A DNA stretch of 64,000 nucleotides from Lactarius indigo (taxonomy: Eukaryota; Basidiomycota; Agaricomycetes; Russulales; Russulaceae). The stretch covers positions 20,459 through 84,458 of the forward strand of contig JAFKAC010000180.1 in NCBI GenBank assembly GCA_025766275.1. The letters are read 5' to 3'. How positions within the stretch are numbered: position 1 is the stretch's first letter; each line of letters begins with the position of its first letter. Under the pieces are notes generated by a model. That model was given only the letters and a program-made list of their open reading frames with translations. It searched no databases and was not told the DNA's origin. Shown in pieces: positions 41,171 to 53,900 of this stretch. Made by a program: the position numbers and the translations under genes.

Positions 41171-42560
41171 TCAGAGCGTGGGCGTGTTCACGTAGACCGT
41201 CTCCAACCACCCGGCAGGGTAGCGATCTCCCAGGACTGAGTCTGCGCGCTCGGCAATCCCACGCACTTCTTGCACCTCCTCCGGACTGAGCTTGACATCC
41301 AGCGAGCCGAGATTCTCGTTCAAATACTAGAGAAGCGCAGTCAGCGCTACGTTTTTCTTTTGCTCTGTTTTTCGTACCTTGACATTACGCGTACCAGGGA
41401 TGGGGATGATGTCCGGTCCCTGTGCAAGGAGCCAAGCGAGCGTAACCTGTCCCGCAGACGCATCGTGCTTCACTCCAATCTGCTTGATTTCTTCCACGAC
41501 CTTGAGCACATTCGGGAAGTTCTCCTTCGAATACCGCGGAATGACCCGCCTAAGATCGTCTTTTTCGAAGTCGTCGGGACTCGTCTGTGAAACGACGAGG
41601 GCACCATTTCCTCAGGTTCTTCTCTCCGCTTAGGAGACAAGCGTGTCAGACGTACGTATTTGCCCGTCAGGAGTCCCCTCCCAAGCGGCGAATATGCGAA
41701 CACGGTTACGCCGAGTTCGCGCGCGGCTTGCAGGGCCCCAATCTTCGGATCCTCGGCATCCAGAGTGAAAGGTGAGTATTCGACCTGGATCGCTGAGATC
41801 GGGTGGACCTTGTTCGCGCGTCTCAGAGTCTCGCCATTACATTCGCAGATGCCGATGAACTTGATTTTTCCTTCCCTGCAGTAGGGTAAATCGGGACGAG
41901 CCGTGACATAAGGGGAAAGATGTGAAGGACGTTCTCTTACTTCACAAGCTCCGCCAATGCTCCCACAGTGTGTTCAATGGGGACAGTGGGATCCGCCCTT
42001 ATCAGTATCCACATCAGATCTCCACGCGCCCTACGGGGAAATCGCCCTCACCTATGTGCATAATACAGGTCGACGTAGTCGATGCCAAGCCTCTCGAGAG
42101 ACTTGTTCAGGGCCTCCTTGACATAGGCGGGCGAACAGTCGATCACCTTCCCCGAAGGTGCACCGGCGCCAAATTTGGTCGCTAAAAATATCTCGCTGCG
42201 CTTCCCAGTGCGCTTGAACCTGTGCGTTCACGCGGCTCAGCAGACAAGCGTGCGAACGACTCATCGATGAGAGCGTTTACCATTTACCGATGAGCTCTTC
42301 CGAATCGCCATACGCGTCTGCGGTGTCCCAGTTGGTGCAACCGGCCTCGTAGACGGCATCGAGCAACTAAGAGGAGACGAGCGCCATCATGTGAGAGGGT
42401 TCGCGATATCACTACGTCACATGGCAGAAGCGGAAGTTACCTTGAATCGCTCTTCGTCGGGCTGAGCGGCGCCGTAGTAGCTAGATATGCCCATGGCGCC
42501 ATATCCTATCGCCGAAACTTGCGCCGTGCCTACTCTGCGGGTGGGGAGTTTACTAGCCAT
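41171..42560 (-). CDS. NADP(H)-dependent aldo-keto reductase
   Basis: Seven exons: 42560-42441, 42366-42281, 42219-42052, 41997-41941, 41875-41656, 41584-41378 and 41326-41171, giving 337 residues. The catalytic tetrad of the AKR superfamily is complete: Asp54 and Tyr59 in WDTADAYG, Lys84 in ATKFG and His124 in YYAHRAD. The (alpha/beta)8 barrel continues through GKIKFIGICECNGETL, IQVEYSPFTLD, AYSPLGRGLLTGK and PDIIPIPGTRN, where the last two usually line the cofactor site. It resembles the AKR13/YakC and pyridoxal-reductase-like group, cytosolic enzymes that reduce aldehydes and ketones; the true substrate cannot be read from sequence. The ATG at 42560 is preferred over an upstream in-frame Met at 42611 because homologues begin close to RRVGTAQVSAIGYGAMG. 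Confidence 0.92.
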
Positions 42561-43158
42561 TTTAGAGTGTAGCGAGGAGTTTACTCTGCAGTGACCCGCT
42601 GAGCGTATCAAACGAATGGCCGTTCACGTCGACCTCTTATATCCAGCAGGTCAGGAGGTGCCGTTCCATCAATTGCGGGCAGTCAAGGGAATTGTGAGAA
42701 CAAACGAAGGATCGTGACATGAGGCGAGTAGTCAGCTTGGAATAAATTGAGACGTAAAAAGCAATGCTGTGATGAGAGCCTCGCTGGTGGTCGCTTGCGC
42801 CGGTCTGAACGGGAACCCAGTGGAGGGACCGAATAATACAGCCTTGACAACAAGCATGGAAGAAGCTCGATTGTCTGGTTGCGCTCTACGAATATGGGGT
42901 GTGATGTTATACACGGCGACACGAGAACAGTCCTGAACCCCAGTTGGCTTTGCCAGACCGTTCCTTTATATTCAATAATGTTAGAGCCCGAAGGGCCGTA
43001 AAACCGCTCGCACGCGTACGCGCATATGAAAAAAGAAAATCGGATGGTAGATGGTAGATGATCACAGGAAAAATTACAAAAAACGGTTACAACAATATAG
43101 ATCGCATACCTCTGATTAGACCGCGGCATTGGTACGGTCATGTCACGTGCCAGTGGCG
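42561..43158. other. Intergenic, no gene seen
   Basis: This is 600 bp between the reductase start and the condensin gene end. It likely holds the reductase promoter; no firm motif. Confidence 0.5.
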
Positions 43159-46100
43159 CTACTCCGAGTCGTCCAACAGCCCATCCACCTCATTTGTCTC
43201 CTCCCCTTCCGTTTCAGAACCCAAAATTGAGTCAGCTGGCTCTGATGCCTCGTCGTCATCGTCGTCATCGTCATTCTGCTCGTCCTCTTCCTCTTGTCGA
43301 TGAGATCGCGACTTGGACCCATTTCTAACAGGTTCGCTAATAAAAATGGGAAGGAACGTAGGGTAAGGATACTGTAGCTCCAAAGAGTAAGCAGAAAGAA
43401 GGGACACGCACGCAGTGGCACGACGCTTGGAACGAGGAACGGGCGTGGACTCGCCGTCCTCATCGTCGTTGTTTTCGTCGACATCGTTTCCCCCGTCTTC
43501 ATCGTCATCGCCCTCGAGCCTGATCGGCGTCATATCGACCTTCTTGGTCCTACAGCAAAGTTCAATACTCCTTCCATCGCCCAGCTGGCATCTACTTACG
43601 CGGCTCTACGCGGCATGGTGCGGGTGGGAGCCACGGAAGGAGCTGGGGAAGCCTCCTCGTCGTCCTCGTCGTCCTCATCGGATTGCGATGTGCGACGTCG
43701 TCTGTACAGAGAAAACCATATATAAGCGTATGTTTCGATAGAGTTTAGAGTCGTACTTAGACCGCGCCTTGCCGCCCTTGCCCCGCGGCGGTGTCCGCGC
43801 TTCTTCGTCAGCACTCGTAGCGTCCGTCGTGACGCTCTCCGACCTGCGCTTCCTCGCACCGCGCTTCTTCGTCGAAGGCACCTCGTCTTCCTCGTCCTCG
43901 TCTTCGTCGAGCGGCACGATATCGTCCAGAAACTCGAAGAGCTCCCGAAGGGACTCGAGCTGGCGGTACTCGGCCTCGTCAAAGTCCTCGAGCTGCTTCT
44001 CGAATCGCTTCGAGAGCGCGTTGTCGAACTTGGAGAGTGCGGCTAGCGCAGAGGCCTCACGCGGCGGCCGGCGCGTGCGCAGGTTGTCCACGAGGAGTTT
44101 GAGGGTGCGCACTTTGTCGTCGTCGGCGGTCTCGGGCGGGAGGTAGAGCTTGGCGAGGGCTTGGCAGAGTACTTTCTTATCGTCTCCTAGGTGGGTGCGA
44201 GCTCATAAGAAGGGCATATTCATAGATTCGGGAAAGAGGACATGACTCACGAGGTACATCCTTGCTGAAGAGCGCGCGGAGGATTGCGGCGGCCATGTCC
44301 ATATGGACCATCTGGTCTGCAGTCTGACCAAGGGCTTCGCTGAGAGGGGGGGTTAAGCCGGGCGTACAAAGCAGAACTGCTTGCTCACATGCATACGGCT
44401 TTTTGCGGGTCTGTCCAATCCACAAACATTGCGCAGACCTGCGCCGACGATACCATTTCTTGGCCCTCATCCAACTCCCTACGCCCCTTGCTTAGTTGAT
44501 CGAATACGGGCAGGAATATCTAGCGAGTGGGCATCAGAGTTTTGGTAGGTGATACACCAACCGTCTGCGCACCTCCTGCATAAGGCGTTGGTGTGTGGGA
44601 GACGAATAGCTGAAGGCTGGGAAAAAGTAAGACAAGCATTGGCGCAGCTCTTGGTTTTCCGCTGTATCAGGCGAGGGGTATATCAACGCAAGGCTGGAAA
44701 GGACCTACAGGTCGGTCGGAAAACCTAGTGAGTGGGGGCGGTTATAGCACGAGTGAAAGCATACCCGTTCGTCTGAAATCATTCCCGATAGCATGAGCTT
44801 CGCGAATCCGGTGCAGATAAGCGCCTGAACCTTGTCCGATTCTTCATTTCCGAGCACCTGCAGCAGAAACTCGATCACCCGTCCACCCTGTCACCGATAT
44901 CGTGGACTTAGCACATAGCAAGGGGTGAAGAGAAGCAGACATGGACGCACGCCGACACTCGCGTTGGCAAGGAAGTCCCCCTCGTGTACCATAAGCACGT
45001 CGAACACGACTTGCAACACGCGCAGCTTGAGTACTTCTGGAGCGGTCTGGACTTGGCTCAAGAATAGCTGGAACGAGTTGAGGGCCATGCGTCGTGTGAT
45101 GAGGCAACATAGGCCGAGGCACACCAGCCCCTTTTCACGCAGCACGAGTTCTTTGCGTTTCACCGCTGGCACGATCAGCTCCCCGAGGATACCTTCTAGC
45201 GTGGAGTTTTCCTCAAATGTCTGCGTGGACGAAGTGATCGGTTACCAGATAGTGGGAAGCGGGTGGAGGCCTACCCCGTTGACGCGTTCGAGCATCCCGA
45301 TGCAGAGATCGAGACAGCGCACGTCCATCGCATCCGCCCGCTCCCGTTCCACGGCTGTCATCTCGGCGTGGGACTTGGGACCTCGTGGGGCACGGGGCGC
45401 GGCGGTCGTCGGGCCGTCGATCGTTGTGTCATCGTCATCGTTAATGAGCTCGTTCTGCATAGACGCCGGTGCGTGCATTTAGTTAGATAGGCGGAAAGAT
45501 CGGGCAAGTGTGCGGACGGACGATGACTTCATCGTCATCGTTTGCATCGCGCAGCTCATGCACAACTTCGACGACGATGCGTATAAGATCCCGCTCGCTC
45601 GAAGACAGAGTGCGTAGAACGTCGAGGCACCGTGTGACGAGCCCAGAAGGAAGAGCCTCCTGCGATATCATATGTCCTGCGAATCACCTGTTGACTAGTT
45701 TTCCACGCACGAATAAATGTCATACATACGGACGAATTGCTCCAGCCGCCGTCGGCCAATTTCATCGGCATAGTCGAGGTTCAACGCAAGGCGCAGAAGT
45801 TCCGCGAGTATGAACTCGTGTTCATCAATTGCTTCGTCATCCCCCCCGGGCCCCTCCGCTCCGTCGAGAACGTCGAGAAGGGTGTTGTACGCTTCCTGGA
45901 TACGGAACGCGTGGGCAGTAACAACAGGGAGCACCTTTTCGAGGCGAGTGGTCTCCTTTGTCGTTACGCAGTGGTCAACGAACACGCGCACGAGGAACGC
46001 TTTCTCTGGCGTCAACCCGCGCCAGAAATCCTCTGCGTTCCGTAAACAGTACTCAGGGGCCGTACGGCGAGAAAACAAAGCGGAATGAACACACCATCGA

Positions 46101-47371
46101 ACTCAAGGGCATCAAACACATCCACGCGTGTGACAAACACACTGAGCAATGCATCCTCCACCACCGCGCTTTCGCGGAGGTCAAAGGTGCCTAGGAAGGC
46201 AAGAACATCTTCAAGAACAGCGCCTTTCTTGGTCCCCACGCCCACCGCGTCGACCCAAGCGCCAACGAGCTTTCCGGCCGCAGCACGCACAGTAGGTTCA
46301 CGATCACCAAGCCCATTGCGCACAATCAGCTCGCGCTGCGCAATCGTTAGCGCGCGAGGGTGTGCTGCGCCGGGCAGGGCGCCATCCGGGGGTTCCGCAT
46401 GGGCGAGGAGGATGTTGCCATAAACCAATCTGCGTACTGTCGTATCGATGTCGCGTGTACGAGCGAGGACGGTAGGGAGTGTCTCCACGGTGATAGGGAT
46501 GTTGAGGAGTGCAGCGCGGCGTACATCGCTAAGTAGAGATCGTTAGGATGGACAGGGAAAGATGGATGTAGCGCTAAGGGACACACGCGGAAGGGTCGTG
46601 GGCGAGGAGGTCCTCAAGCACCTCTGTAGCGGTTTGTTCGTCCTCGGCAAGCTCCCCAAGGTCTTCGGACCCACAAATCTTGGCAAGCGCTGCAACTGCC
46701 TGGACACGAATGAATGATTCTTTATCACGTACACGCTCCAAGAGTGCGGTCCGGAGGGTGTTGTATATGTCCTCGCTGACGAAAGATGAGATGAAAACGC
46801 GACGAAAGAGGAAGAACACGTACTCGAGTTCACCGAGATGCGAAATCACCTCCGCAACGAAGCATACAACGCGGTAACGCACGTTTTTGTCCTTTGCCTC
46901 GAAGCCTTTGAGAAAGTGTTTGAGCAGACGATAAGTAAAGCGCGTCGCAGTGGATTCATCATCATTGTCCTCTCCTTCCTCTTGCTTCAATCTCTCTTCC
47001 GCGGCTTGAAGGCATCAGATGAGATGTGGGGGCGCGTTAATGAGAGATCAACACGCACCCTTCGCGTTGAGGAATTTGATGTAACCTGCCACAAACTTGA
47101 CGGCCCTGTCTGCGACCCCCGTCCCCTTCTTGACTACAAGGACGCGATTCACCATGTCTACGAAGCAATCTTCAAATGCGCGTTCCCCGACGAGTTTGAC
47201 GCCATCGCCCCCGCGAACCGTCTCTGTCTTGGCAGCTGCCTCAAAGTGAAGCTTGTGGAGGGCGACAAAGTTTTTCTGGTGGTTCGCAGATGAGTTTTGT
47301 GCCTGTTCGAATGCCTTTGGAATGGCAGAAGTGATTGTTTCTAGTATTGGCGCAGGTGTTCGAGCAGGCAT
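43159..47371 (-). CDS. YCG1: Condensin complex subunit 3 (Ycg1/Cnd3/CAP-G)
   Basis: Sixteen exons can be joined in frame: 47371-47059, 47004-46824, 46775-46587, 46528-46095, 46032-45730, 45676-about 45522, 45454-45275, 45220-44951, 44887-44765, 44704-44573, 44519-44389, 44339-44251, 44186-43757, 43701-43600, 43549-43412 and 43336-43159, giving about 1,115 residues. HEAT-repeat sequence runs through it: FTYRLLKHFLKGFEAKDKN, YRVVCFVAEVISHLGEL, FIRVQAVAALAKICGSE, RRAALLNIPITVETLP. The Cnd3 C-terminal region follows (KGLVCLGLCCLITRRMALNS, LSKFDNALSKRFEKQL), then a very acidic tail. Length and layout match condensin I non-SMC subunit G, which binds DNA with Brn1 and helps compact mitotic chromosomes. 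Some exon ends, chiefly that of exon 6, have two possible donors in the same phase (45521 or 45527). Confidence 0.92.
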
Positions 47372-47680
47372 TTGGGGTCGCGGTCACGGTCGCGGTTGTA
47401 GTTGGCAGCCCCGGATTGATCACGTGTGTGAGCCACGCCTCGTGAAAACCACGTGAGCACTTCCACTCTTCACCTCACTTGACCAGTAATCAAACCCCCT
47501 ATCTATGGAAGCAAGCACCACCGTCCACGCTTTTCGTGCGTGCTTTAATTTGTGCCAGATGATCACCCACAGATGAGGGTTGCCTGGAAAAGGAAGCCGA
47601 GGAAGGGCTCGGAGAACGCTATCATCTGAGCCTCGTTGTGAGGGCATGGGCACCAGCGTTTCCTCCCGACTTTCACCACC
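47372..47680. promoter_or_regulatory. Divergent promoter between condensin gene and RING-H2 gene
   Basis: The two start codons lie 309 bp apart, head to head, so both genes must share or split this region. No TATA box is obvious. It contains CACGTG-like sequence near 47418 and 47451 (ATCACGTGTGT, ACCACGTGAGC), an E-box-like palindrome present twice about 33 bp apart. Confidence 0.5.
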
Positions 47681-50600
47681 ATGCAGGTCTCTACCCGCTC
47701 GCCCACAGATCAACGCATCACGGACGCAGCGCGCCTTGCGCCGTATCTTACTCACGTCATTCGCCAGCACGGCCAGCTAGCTCTCATGCCTCAAGAAACC
47801 ACTAGCCGCTCCAGAAAGCCTAGACGTGAGAAGCGCCCCAGACAAGAGAGACAGCAGAGACCCCCCGAAGAGCCTCATTTCAACGTTGGCGCTCCCAGAA
47901 CTCCACGAAGGACCCAACCCGGCTCTCCTGGTGCCCGCTCCCGTCCCAACAGGCGGCCAGACGTATCAGATGCAGGTACCCGCCTCTCCAAGTCTTTAGT
48001 CAGGGGCGGCCATTGAAGACGCTTCTTTTTTTGTATCATTTTTTAGGCTCTATCCCTGACTATCCGCCCCCATCCTTCGACGAAGCCGTTGCTGCAGCAG
48101 CAGCAGCGGCTAGGAATGCCCCACCACTTTCACCGACTGACTCTACCACTACCCACTCGTCCTTTGCGGATAGCTACCACTCAGCCCCCATCCTCATACC
48201 CCCCCTACCCCGCTCCCAGAATCAACCCGTGTTTACCCCTACACTTCCCGATCCCGAGTCATCCGAGTCATTGCGATACAGCACACAGGCTGAATACGAC
48301 AACTCAGACGAAGACGAGGACCTAGAGGTTATATCTACCAGCGAAGCAACTTCATCCGTAGGCACATGGGAGCAAGACCGCCATATACGGGTTTTTCCTG
48401 AAAGGGCACACCTTGAGGTCGGGACAGCGCCAACGTCTACGCGCACCGTGCGCTCGTCGCCATCTCAGTTGACATTAACGCCCCACCTTAGCGAATCACC
48501 TCAAGACGATAGGGATGACATAACTGCTTACAGCCCTTCGACTGATTCCCAGGGCGATGATCACACGGTCGAAGCACACAACTCGATTCCATCCCCTGTA
48601 CCACCCAGACGGCGTCTTCATCTTCTTTCAGGCCTCCTCAAGTCGAGGGATCATCCTGCTTCTGCGCCTTCTACTCCTACGCATGCTGCTGCATCCCAGC
48701 TTTCGCTCCCAATCCATTTCCTTAATCGCCCGGGAAGCCCCAGCAAATCTCATCGTGGGGAAGGTCTCATCTCACGCAAGCTATTCGGGAATAAGGGAAA
48801 GGATAGAAACACCGAACCCCAGATCGGGGGGCCACCTGAACCTCTCGACACATGGGATATGCTTAGCGATGTTGAGCGCGAAACTCCTCCTGCTTCTGGT
48901 TCCGGCTACCCCATGCCCCCTGTCTCTCCGGCTTCCGAGCATTTTCCCAGCACACCCAGGCAGTCTGACCCGGCGATCCACCTGTCACCTGGTCTGCGTC
49001 GTGAAGGTACACGCCCCAAGCACCACTCTATGCTAAATCACCCGGTCCCACCTCCGACGTCACCGCTTACTCCGACAGCAACCCAGCGTTCGAACACGCA
49101 TATGGACCTTCGCGCGGCGGCCGTCTTCGCGTCCCTCCAACGACAGCCGACGACATTTGCAGTCTCGGCTACTGCCTCAGCTAGTGCGGCGGTGCCTTCA
49201 CCCTCCTCACCTTCCCAGAGGTTGCCGATGCAATCGGCGCAGGTGCCTCAACAACCCCATACGACCATCGATAGCCCCGCACGAGGTCGTTCCTTGCGGG
49301 CCACTGCCTCGATGATTTGGAGCCCCCGCAAACATTATTCGCCTGTTCCGTCACCCACTCGTTCTACTACAACGCCCACTTCCCCATCTACGGCCTCGCT
49401 ACAGTCGGGCGTCACCAATGTCGACTATGATGCGGTTACTCCTGCAACTCTGGTCGGCCATGACCAGGAAGCCGTCCTTGGCGCTTTGCCCCCGTCGCTC
49501 GTGCAGGAAGAAGAGGAGGAGAATTTCGTGACGCCACCTGGCAGCCCCGTTCGCAGCCTCTTGACACTTCCGATCCCTACCATCGGCGGCAGCAGGCACC
49601 CGTCCCCGGTGCGTCACGAAGGTCGGATAGGGGTCACCCTCCGCGATGATGGCCCCGTGCCCTCAGTGAGTCCCGCGCGTTCGGAGGCACACGCACGAAC
49701 TGCGCGCACGCCGACGATAACACCCCGGCCCTCTGTCAACGCGCTGCACGCGTTCGCGCCGCCGAATCCTAGCCCACTTGCGAACCAGTCGTTCGAAAGG
49801 CAGGCTTTGATCCCACCCGCCCCGCCCTCGCCCACACTCCCGAGACGAGATACTGTCATGTCGGTCGGCGACACGGAGTCTCTCATCGAGCTTTACGTGC
49901 AATCAGCTTCCACCCCTCCGATGGCCGACTCTGTAGCACCTGCCGCTTCCACCGATAGCGAGCTTGATGAGTGGATGCCAGCGAGCAGCGGAGACCCCAA
50001 GCAGTACCATTACCCCGGCCGTCCGCTTCCTCACCCGCCGGGCGCTTCGCAGTCTGGCCCCGTACGACCGGTTTTACTCGACACGTTCCTTGCGGGCAAC
50101 ATCCCTGGCGGCCTGCCTCCGTACGAAGAAATAGAACTCGAGAGGCAGGGACTTTGGCATACCCTGCCGTTCTCGCAAACCAAGCCGGTTTCGAATGCAC
50201 CCTGTCTCCCACCTTCTCCGCTTGTGAACCAGCCCGGCCCACGCACCCCTCCGCGCGGCGCACCGTCAGAGCTATTCACCGTCTTCGATGAGGACGCGTC
50301 GGAGCCCTCCTCGCCGGGGAGTACGTACGAGATGCCGCCGTCCACACCGTCCTCGACGTTGCGCGAATTCGCAAGCGACCCTAACCACGACGACGGGAAC
50401 GAAGCGACTACCACGACGATGGGCAGACGCTACCGCGAGGCGCGCCACCTCTCCCTTGCTCTGCCGCCGTACCGCGTCGCTGACCGTCGCTCCCCCGTAC
50501 CCCCCGCAGAACCTGTTTCTCGCACAGGGAGCCAAGTTCGCCGCCGCGCGTGCGGTGCCGACGACGACAACGACGACGACGACGACTACTCCCCCCAGGA

Positions 50601-50984
50601 CTATGGCTGCGACGACGACGACGACGCCGCCGCAGGCAGGGGGTGCGCAGTACAGTGTGAATGGGGCGCAGCTGGGACGCGTAGAGGTGGTGCGTCGGCG
50701 GGTGACGCGCAGTGGGCGCGTGAAACTCAAGTTGGTGCTGCTTGGCGCGACCGTGGACCGGTGCGTGTTATGCGCGACGCAGTTCCGCGACCGTGAGAGC
50801 GCCGCTCTGGGCCCGCGCTGCCAGCACGCGTGAGTCTTTTTCCTTTTTGCGTGCGTGCGTTTTTTTTCTTTGTCAGCTGTGCTAACGAGGAACTTGACGT
50901 CGCAGTTTCCATGAGCGGTGTGCAGGTAGCTGGCTCGACCGTGGGAATCGTACATGCCCGACTTGCAGGGTACCGTTTGACTAG
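47681..50984 (+). CDS. Large disordered protein with C-terminal RING-H2 finger
   Basis: Exons 47681-47975, 48047-50475, 50510-50829 and 50906-50984 give about 1,040 residues. Most of the protein is Pro/Ser/Thr-rich and probably disordered, with PY-like motifs (PDYPPPSFDEA near residue 100, GGLPPYEEIELE near 790). The last two exons together form a RING-H2 domain: CVLC, then RCQHAFHERC, then a Trp-containing segment (GSWLDRGNRT) and CPTC, giving C-x2-C, C-x-H, H-x2-C and C-x2-C. RING-H2 domains recruit E2 enzymes, so an E3 ubiquitin ligase is inferred. The intron before the final RING exon has good signals (GTGAGT, CGCAG). The 34-bp gap at 50476-50509 is very short for an intron; it is needed to move to the RING frame and could instead be an indel. 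The start ATG has a good context. Confidence 0.75.
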
Positions 50985-53900
50985 TTCACTCTCCCTTCAT
51001 TCGCACTTTCTTTCTTTCACGCCTTCGTTATCCAAATTTTGCTGTTCTTTTTTTTCGCGTTCATGTTTTTTCTTTCTTTTTGTTGTGATAGGGAAAGATG
51101 AGGAGGGGGGGAGGAGAGGGGTTAAACGGCATCGGAGGGCACGAACGCGCGCTTCCCCCGTCCTCTCTGCCTCGAATCAACCGACTATACAAGCGACGAG
51201 ACCTTTTTTTTTCTGATTCTGATTCTTTTTGGCACTTATGGTCGAAGCATTGCTTGAATGCATGCGCGGACGGCGGCGTGTACACTTCTCATGATGTAGA
51301 ATCGCCGCGTGGTCACGATGATGAGATGATTTCTTTCGGGTCTCGTTATTAGAGCTCAGCGTTCTCGAAAAGCCTGTTCGAACCGTCATTGGCGCGGGCG
51401 AGGCCGTTCAGGGGGGGTTCTAGACCGCTGAGCACGGGATGGGTCTGGGTGGAGGTGGGTAAAAGGCAAGAGACAAAGAGACGATTGTAACATTTGAATA
51501 CTGTAGTGCTTTGGGAATAGAAAGAAATGTGATCCGGAGCGGGCTCATGGATCACGACCTTGTTATTCTCGGTAAGGACACAAGCCCGATACCAGATTCA
51601 AGCTAGGCCACACCCGCGAAAAATTAGGTGCAAAATGGCCGCGATCCTTCCGGGCGGTTGATTATGTCTTGGAGTGCATCGTTAATCCATGCTTGTAGAT
51701 TCTCGTCGTTCGGGGGAAGAGTAAAGGCCAGAGTGTGACAGCCAATGAGGTCTCAGTCAGACTGCAGTGGGGACGGCAGGGGATATCCACCTCTCTCCAA
51801 TTATCTGTCGCGATGACAGGACATCCCACTGCGGATGCCCAGCACGCAATCCACAAAACCTCTACCAGCGCATGTCGGTGGTTGGCTGAGGAACCATACG
51901 ACAATGACCCTTCAGAACCACGCTAACGACAACGCAACCACCAGCACCTTCCCCGAGTAGAACCGGAGCAGCAGCCAAGGAGGTCCCGGTTGGACTGGGG
52001 GGGACGCAGGTGCTAGTGCTGGCGGTGCCCGCGCTATTAGCAAGCATTGTTGGTTCTTCTCAACTACTGACACGCGAGGTTTTGGGCATCTGCGGTGGGA
52101 CGTCTGTCATTGGGGGAGAGATCCGACCGGGGACCTCCTCGGCTGTCGTTAAACAGCGAGAACCTACAAGCGTAGATCGACGCTGCCGAAGGGTCGCTGG
52201 ACCGCGGCTCATCGCACCTAGTTTCCGCGACGAGCACACCTTAATCAGGCTGCCCTAACAACCGTTCTACACAGTGGGGCAAAGAGAGAGAGAGAGAGAA
52301 CCAGTGCTGCACTGTACAATGCCAGCAGTGTTTCAGGATCATACCAGCAGAACAAACAGGTGGCGCTGAACAAACGCCGTGGGCAACGATTAATGAGTTC
52401 CTGCATCAATCGTGATGCTTCCGCCGGGTTGGGGCTCGTCAGGCCAGTTACACCTCTCGTTGTATCCCTGACTCCCCATGCGAACTAGATGCTGTGATGG
52501 GCCCACCACGAGAAAATGGTGACTTGACCTTCAAAATGGGGCGATAACCTTTTTGGTCACGAAATATGGAGAATAGAGTACATCGTTGTCCCTTTGCGTG
52601 TGGCACGAACGCTCACTCCTATTTTCACACCCGGTCGGACCGTATACACTGGTAAGTAACACTTACTAATTACTCGGCCTCGGGTGGTGCCGGCTAGCTA
52701 CCTACAACGAATTCTGCATGTAAGATCAAAAAAAAATAGAATATCTCCTCAAACCTGGGGGCTTTCTGTTTTGGGGGCTATATGTTAGGCTTTCGGTACA
52801 ACAGAGGCAAGGAGACTGAGGAACCATGGTATCTTACAAGAAAAGACGAGCGGGCATATTTGGTGGTAGCAGAACGCGATCATTGACTTTCAAGGTGGGA
52901 AGTGGGAACTACTAAACCCAGCTCAGGCCGTACAGTACTGTACCAGTTTGGATTCCACGCAAGACACCCTCCCCAACAAACCAGCTTACAAAGTATATTA
53001 AAAAAAATAAATGAATAAAATCAACGAACGTGCGTGTTTGGGAACAGAAGAAGCTATTCTGACGTCGGCTGGAGAGACTTGTTATGATTCGCCCGGACTT
53101 AGCACGGCGATACCGATTTTTTTTTGTTGACTCGGACGCGTCGGGTATAGTAGCTTCACGGCGTTATAATATACAAGGTGGTCCGGAGCTTGCGCGCCCT
53201 GGAACTGGGGGGGCTGCAGTTACCCGAGACCCAAGTTCGGCGTGGGAGGAACCGTGGTACATGGCAACATGGTTGTCATTTCGGGTCGAAGTTGCGGCAT
53301 CCGTAAGTTATGCAAGGCCCCACTTGGTAGAGGTCAAATAAAAGTATGGTAGCGCGTGTATTACAACAATCAATCTTCAGTTACATACATATACATCATG
53401 GGGACGCGGTTTTCTCTCCACATACACATGGTGCGCGGAGCGAGAGGACGTAACGTCTTGCGTACGGCGGTTGTTGCCCTGGATTCCAGACGGGACGTCT
53501 CGCTTGAGCGTCTGCACGCACGTAAGTTAGATCCTGAATGTTATTTGGCATTCCCGACAGGTGTTACTCAGCGAATTTATCCTGGAAAACCAACGAGTGA
53601 TTCGTTTGCGCCATTACAGTGAGGTCTTAAAGAGCAAGGGCGTGTTTGCGAAGCTAATGGAAATACGACGCGAGCGCTCGGGAAATTGGGGCGCCAGTGA
53701 GATGCAGTCGTTCTCTGTGTGGCCAGTCAATTGCGATTGGGCGACGTTTGTTTAATCGTGTTTGAAAATCGCCTTTTCGTGAAAATTCGGAGGCCAAGCA
53801 TTGACAAATCCGTCGGGGGTTTACCTGAAATACCGTAGTATTTCCAACGCCCATAGAAAGGCTTAGGAAAAGACAGGGAGTAAGAAAGTCCCGAGGTGAG

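Noticed and set aside
43143..43508. Acidic and basic frames overlapping the 3' end of the condensin gene
   Set aside because: They are other-frame readings of the acidic Asp/Glu codon repeats in the condensin C-terminal tail.
51662..52260. Frames of 60-80 codons near 51.7-52.3 kb as small genes
   Set aside because: Both strands are open at random, no start context or splice set is coherent, and no motif is present.
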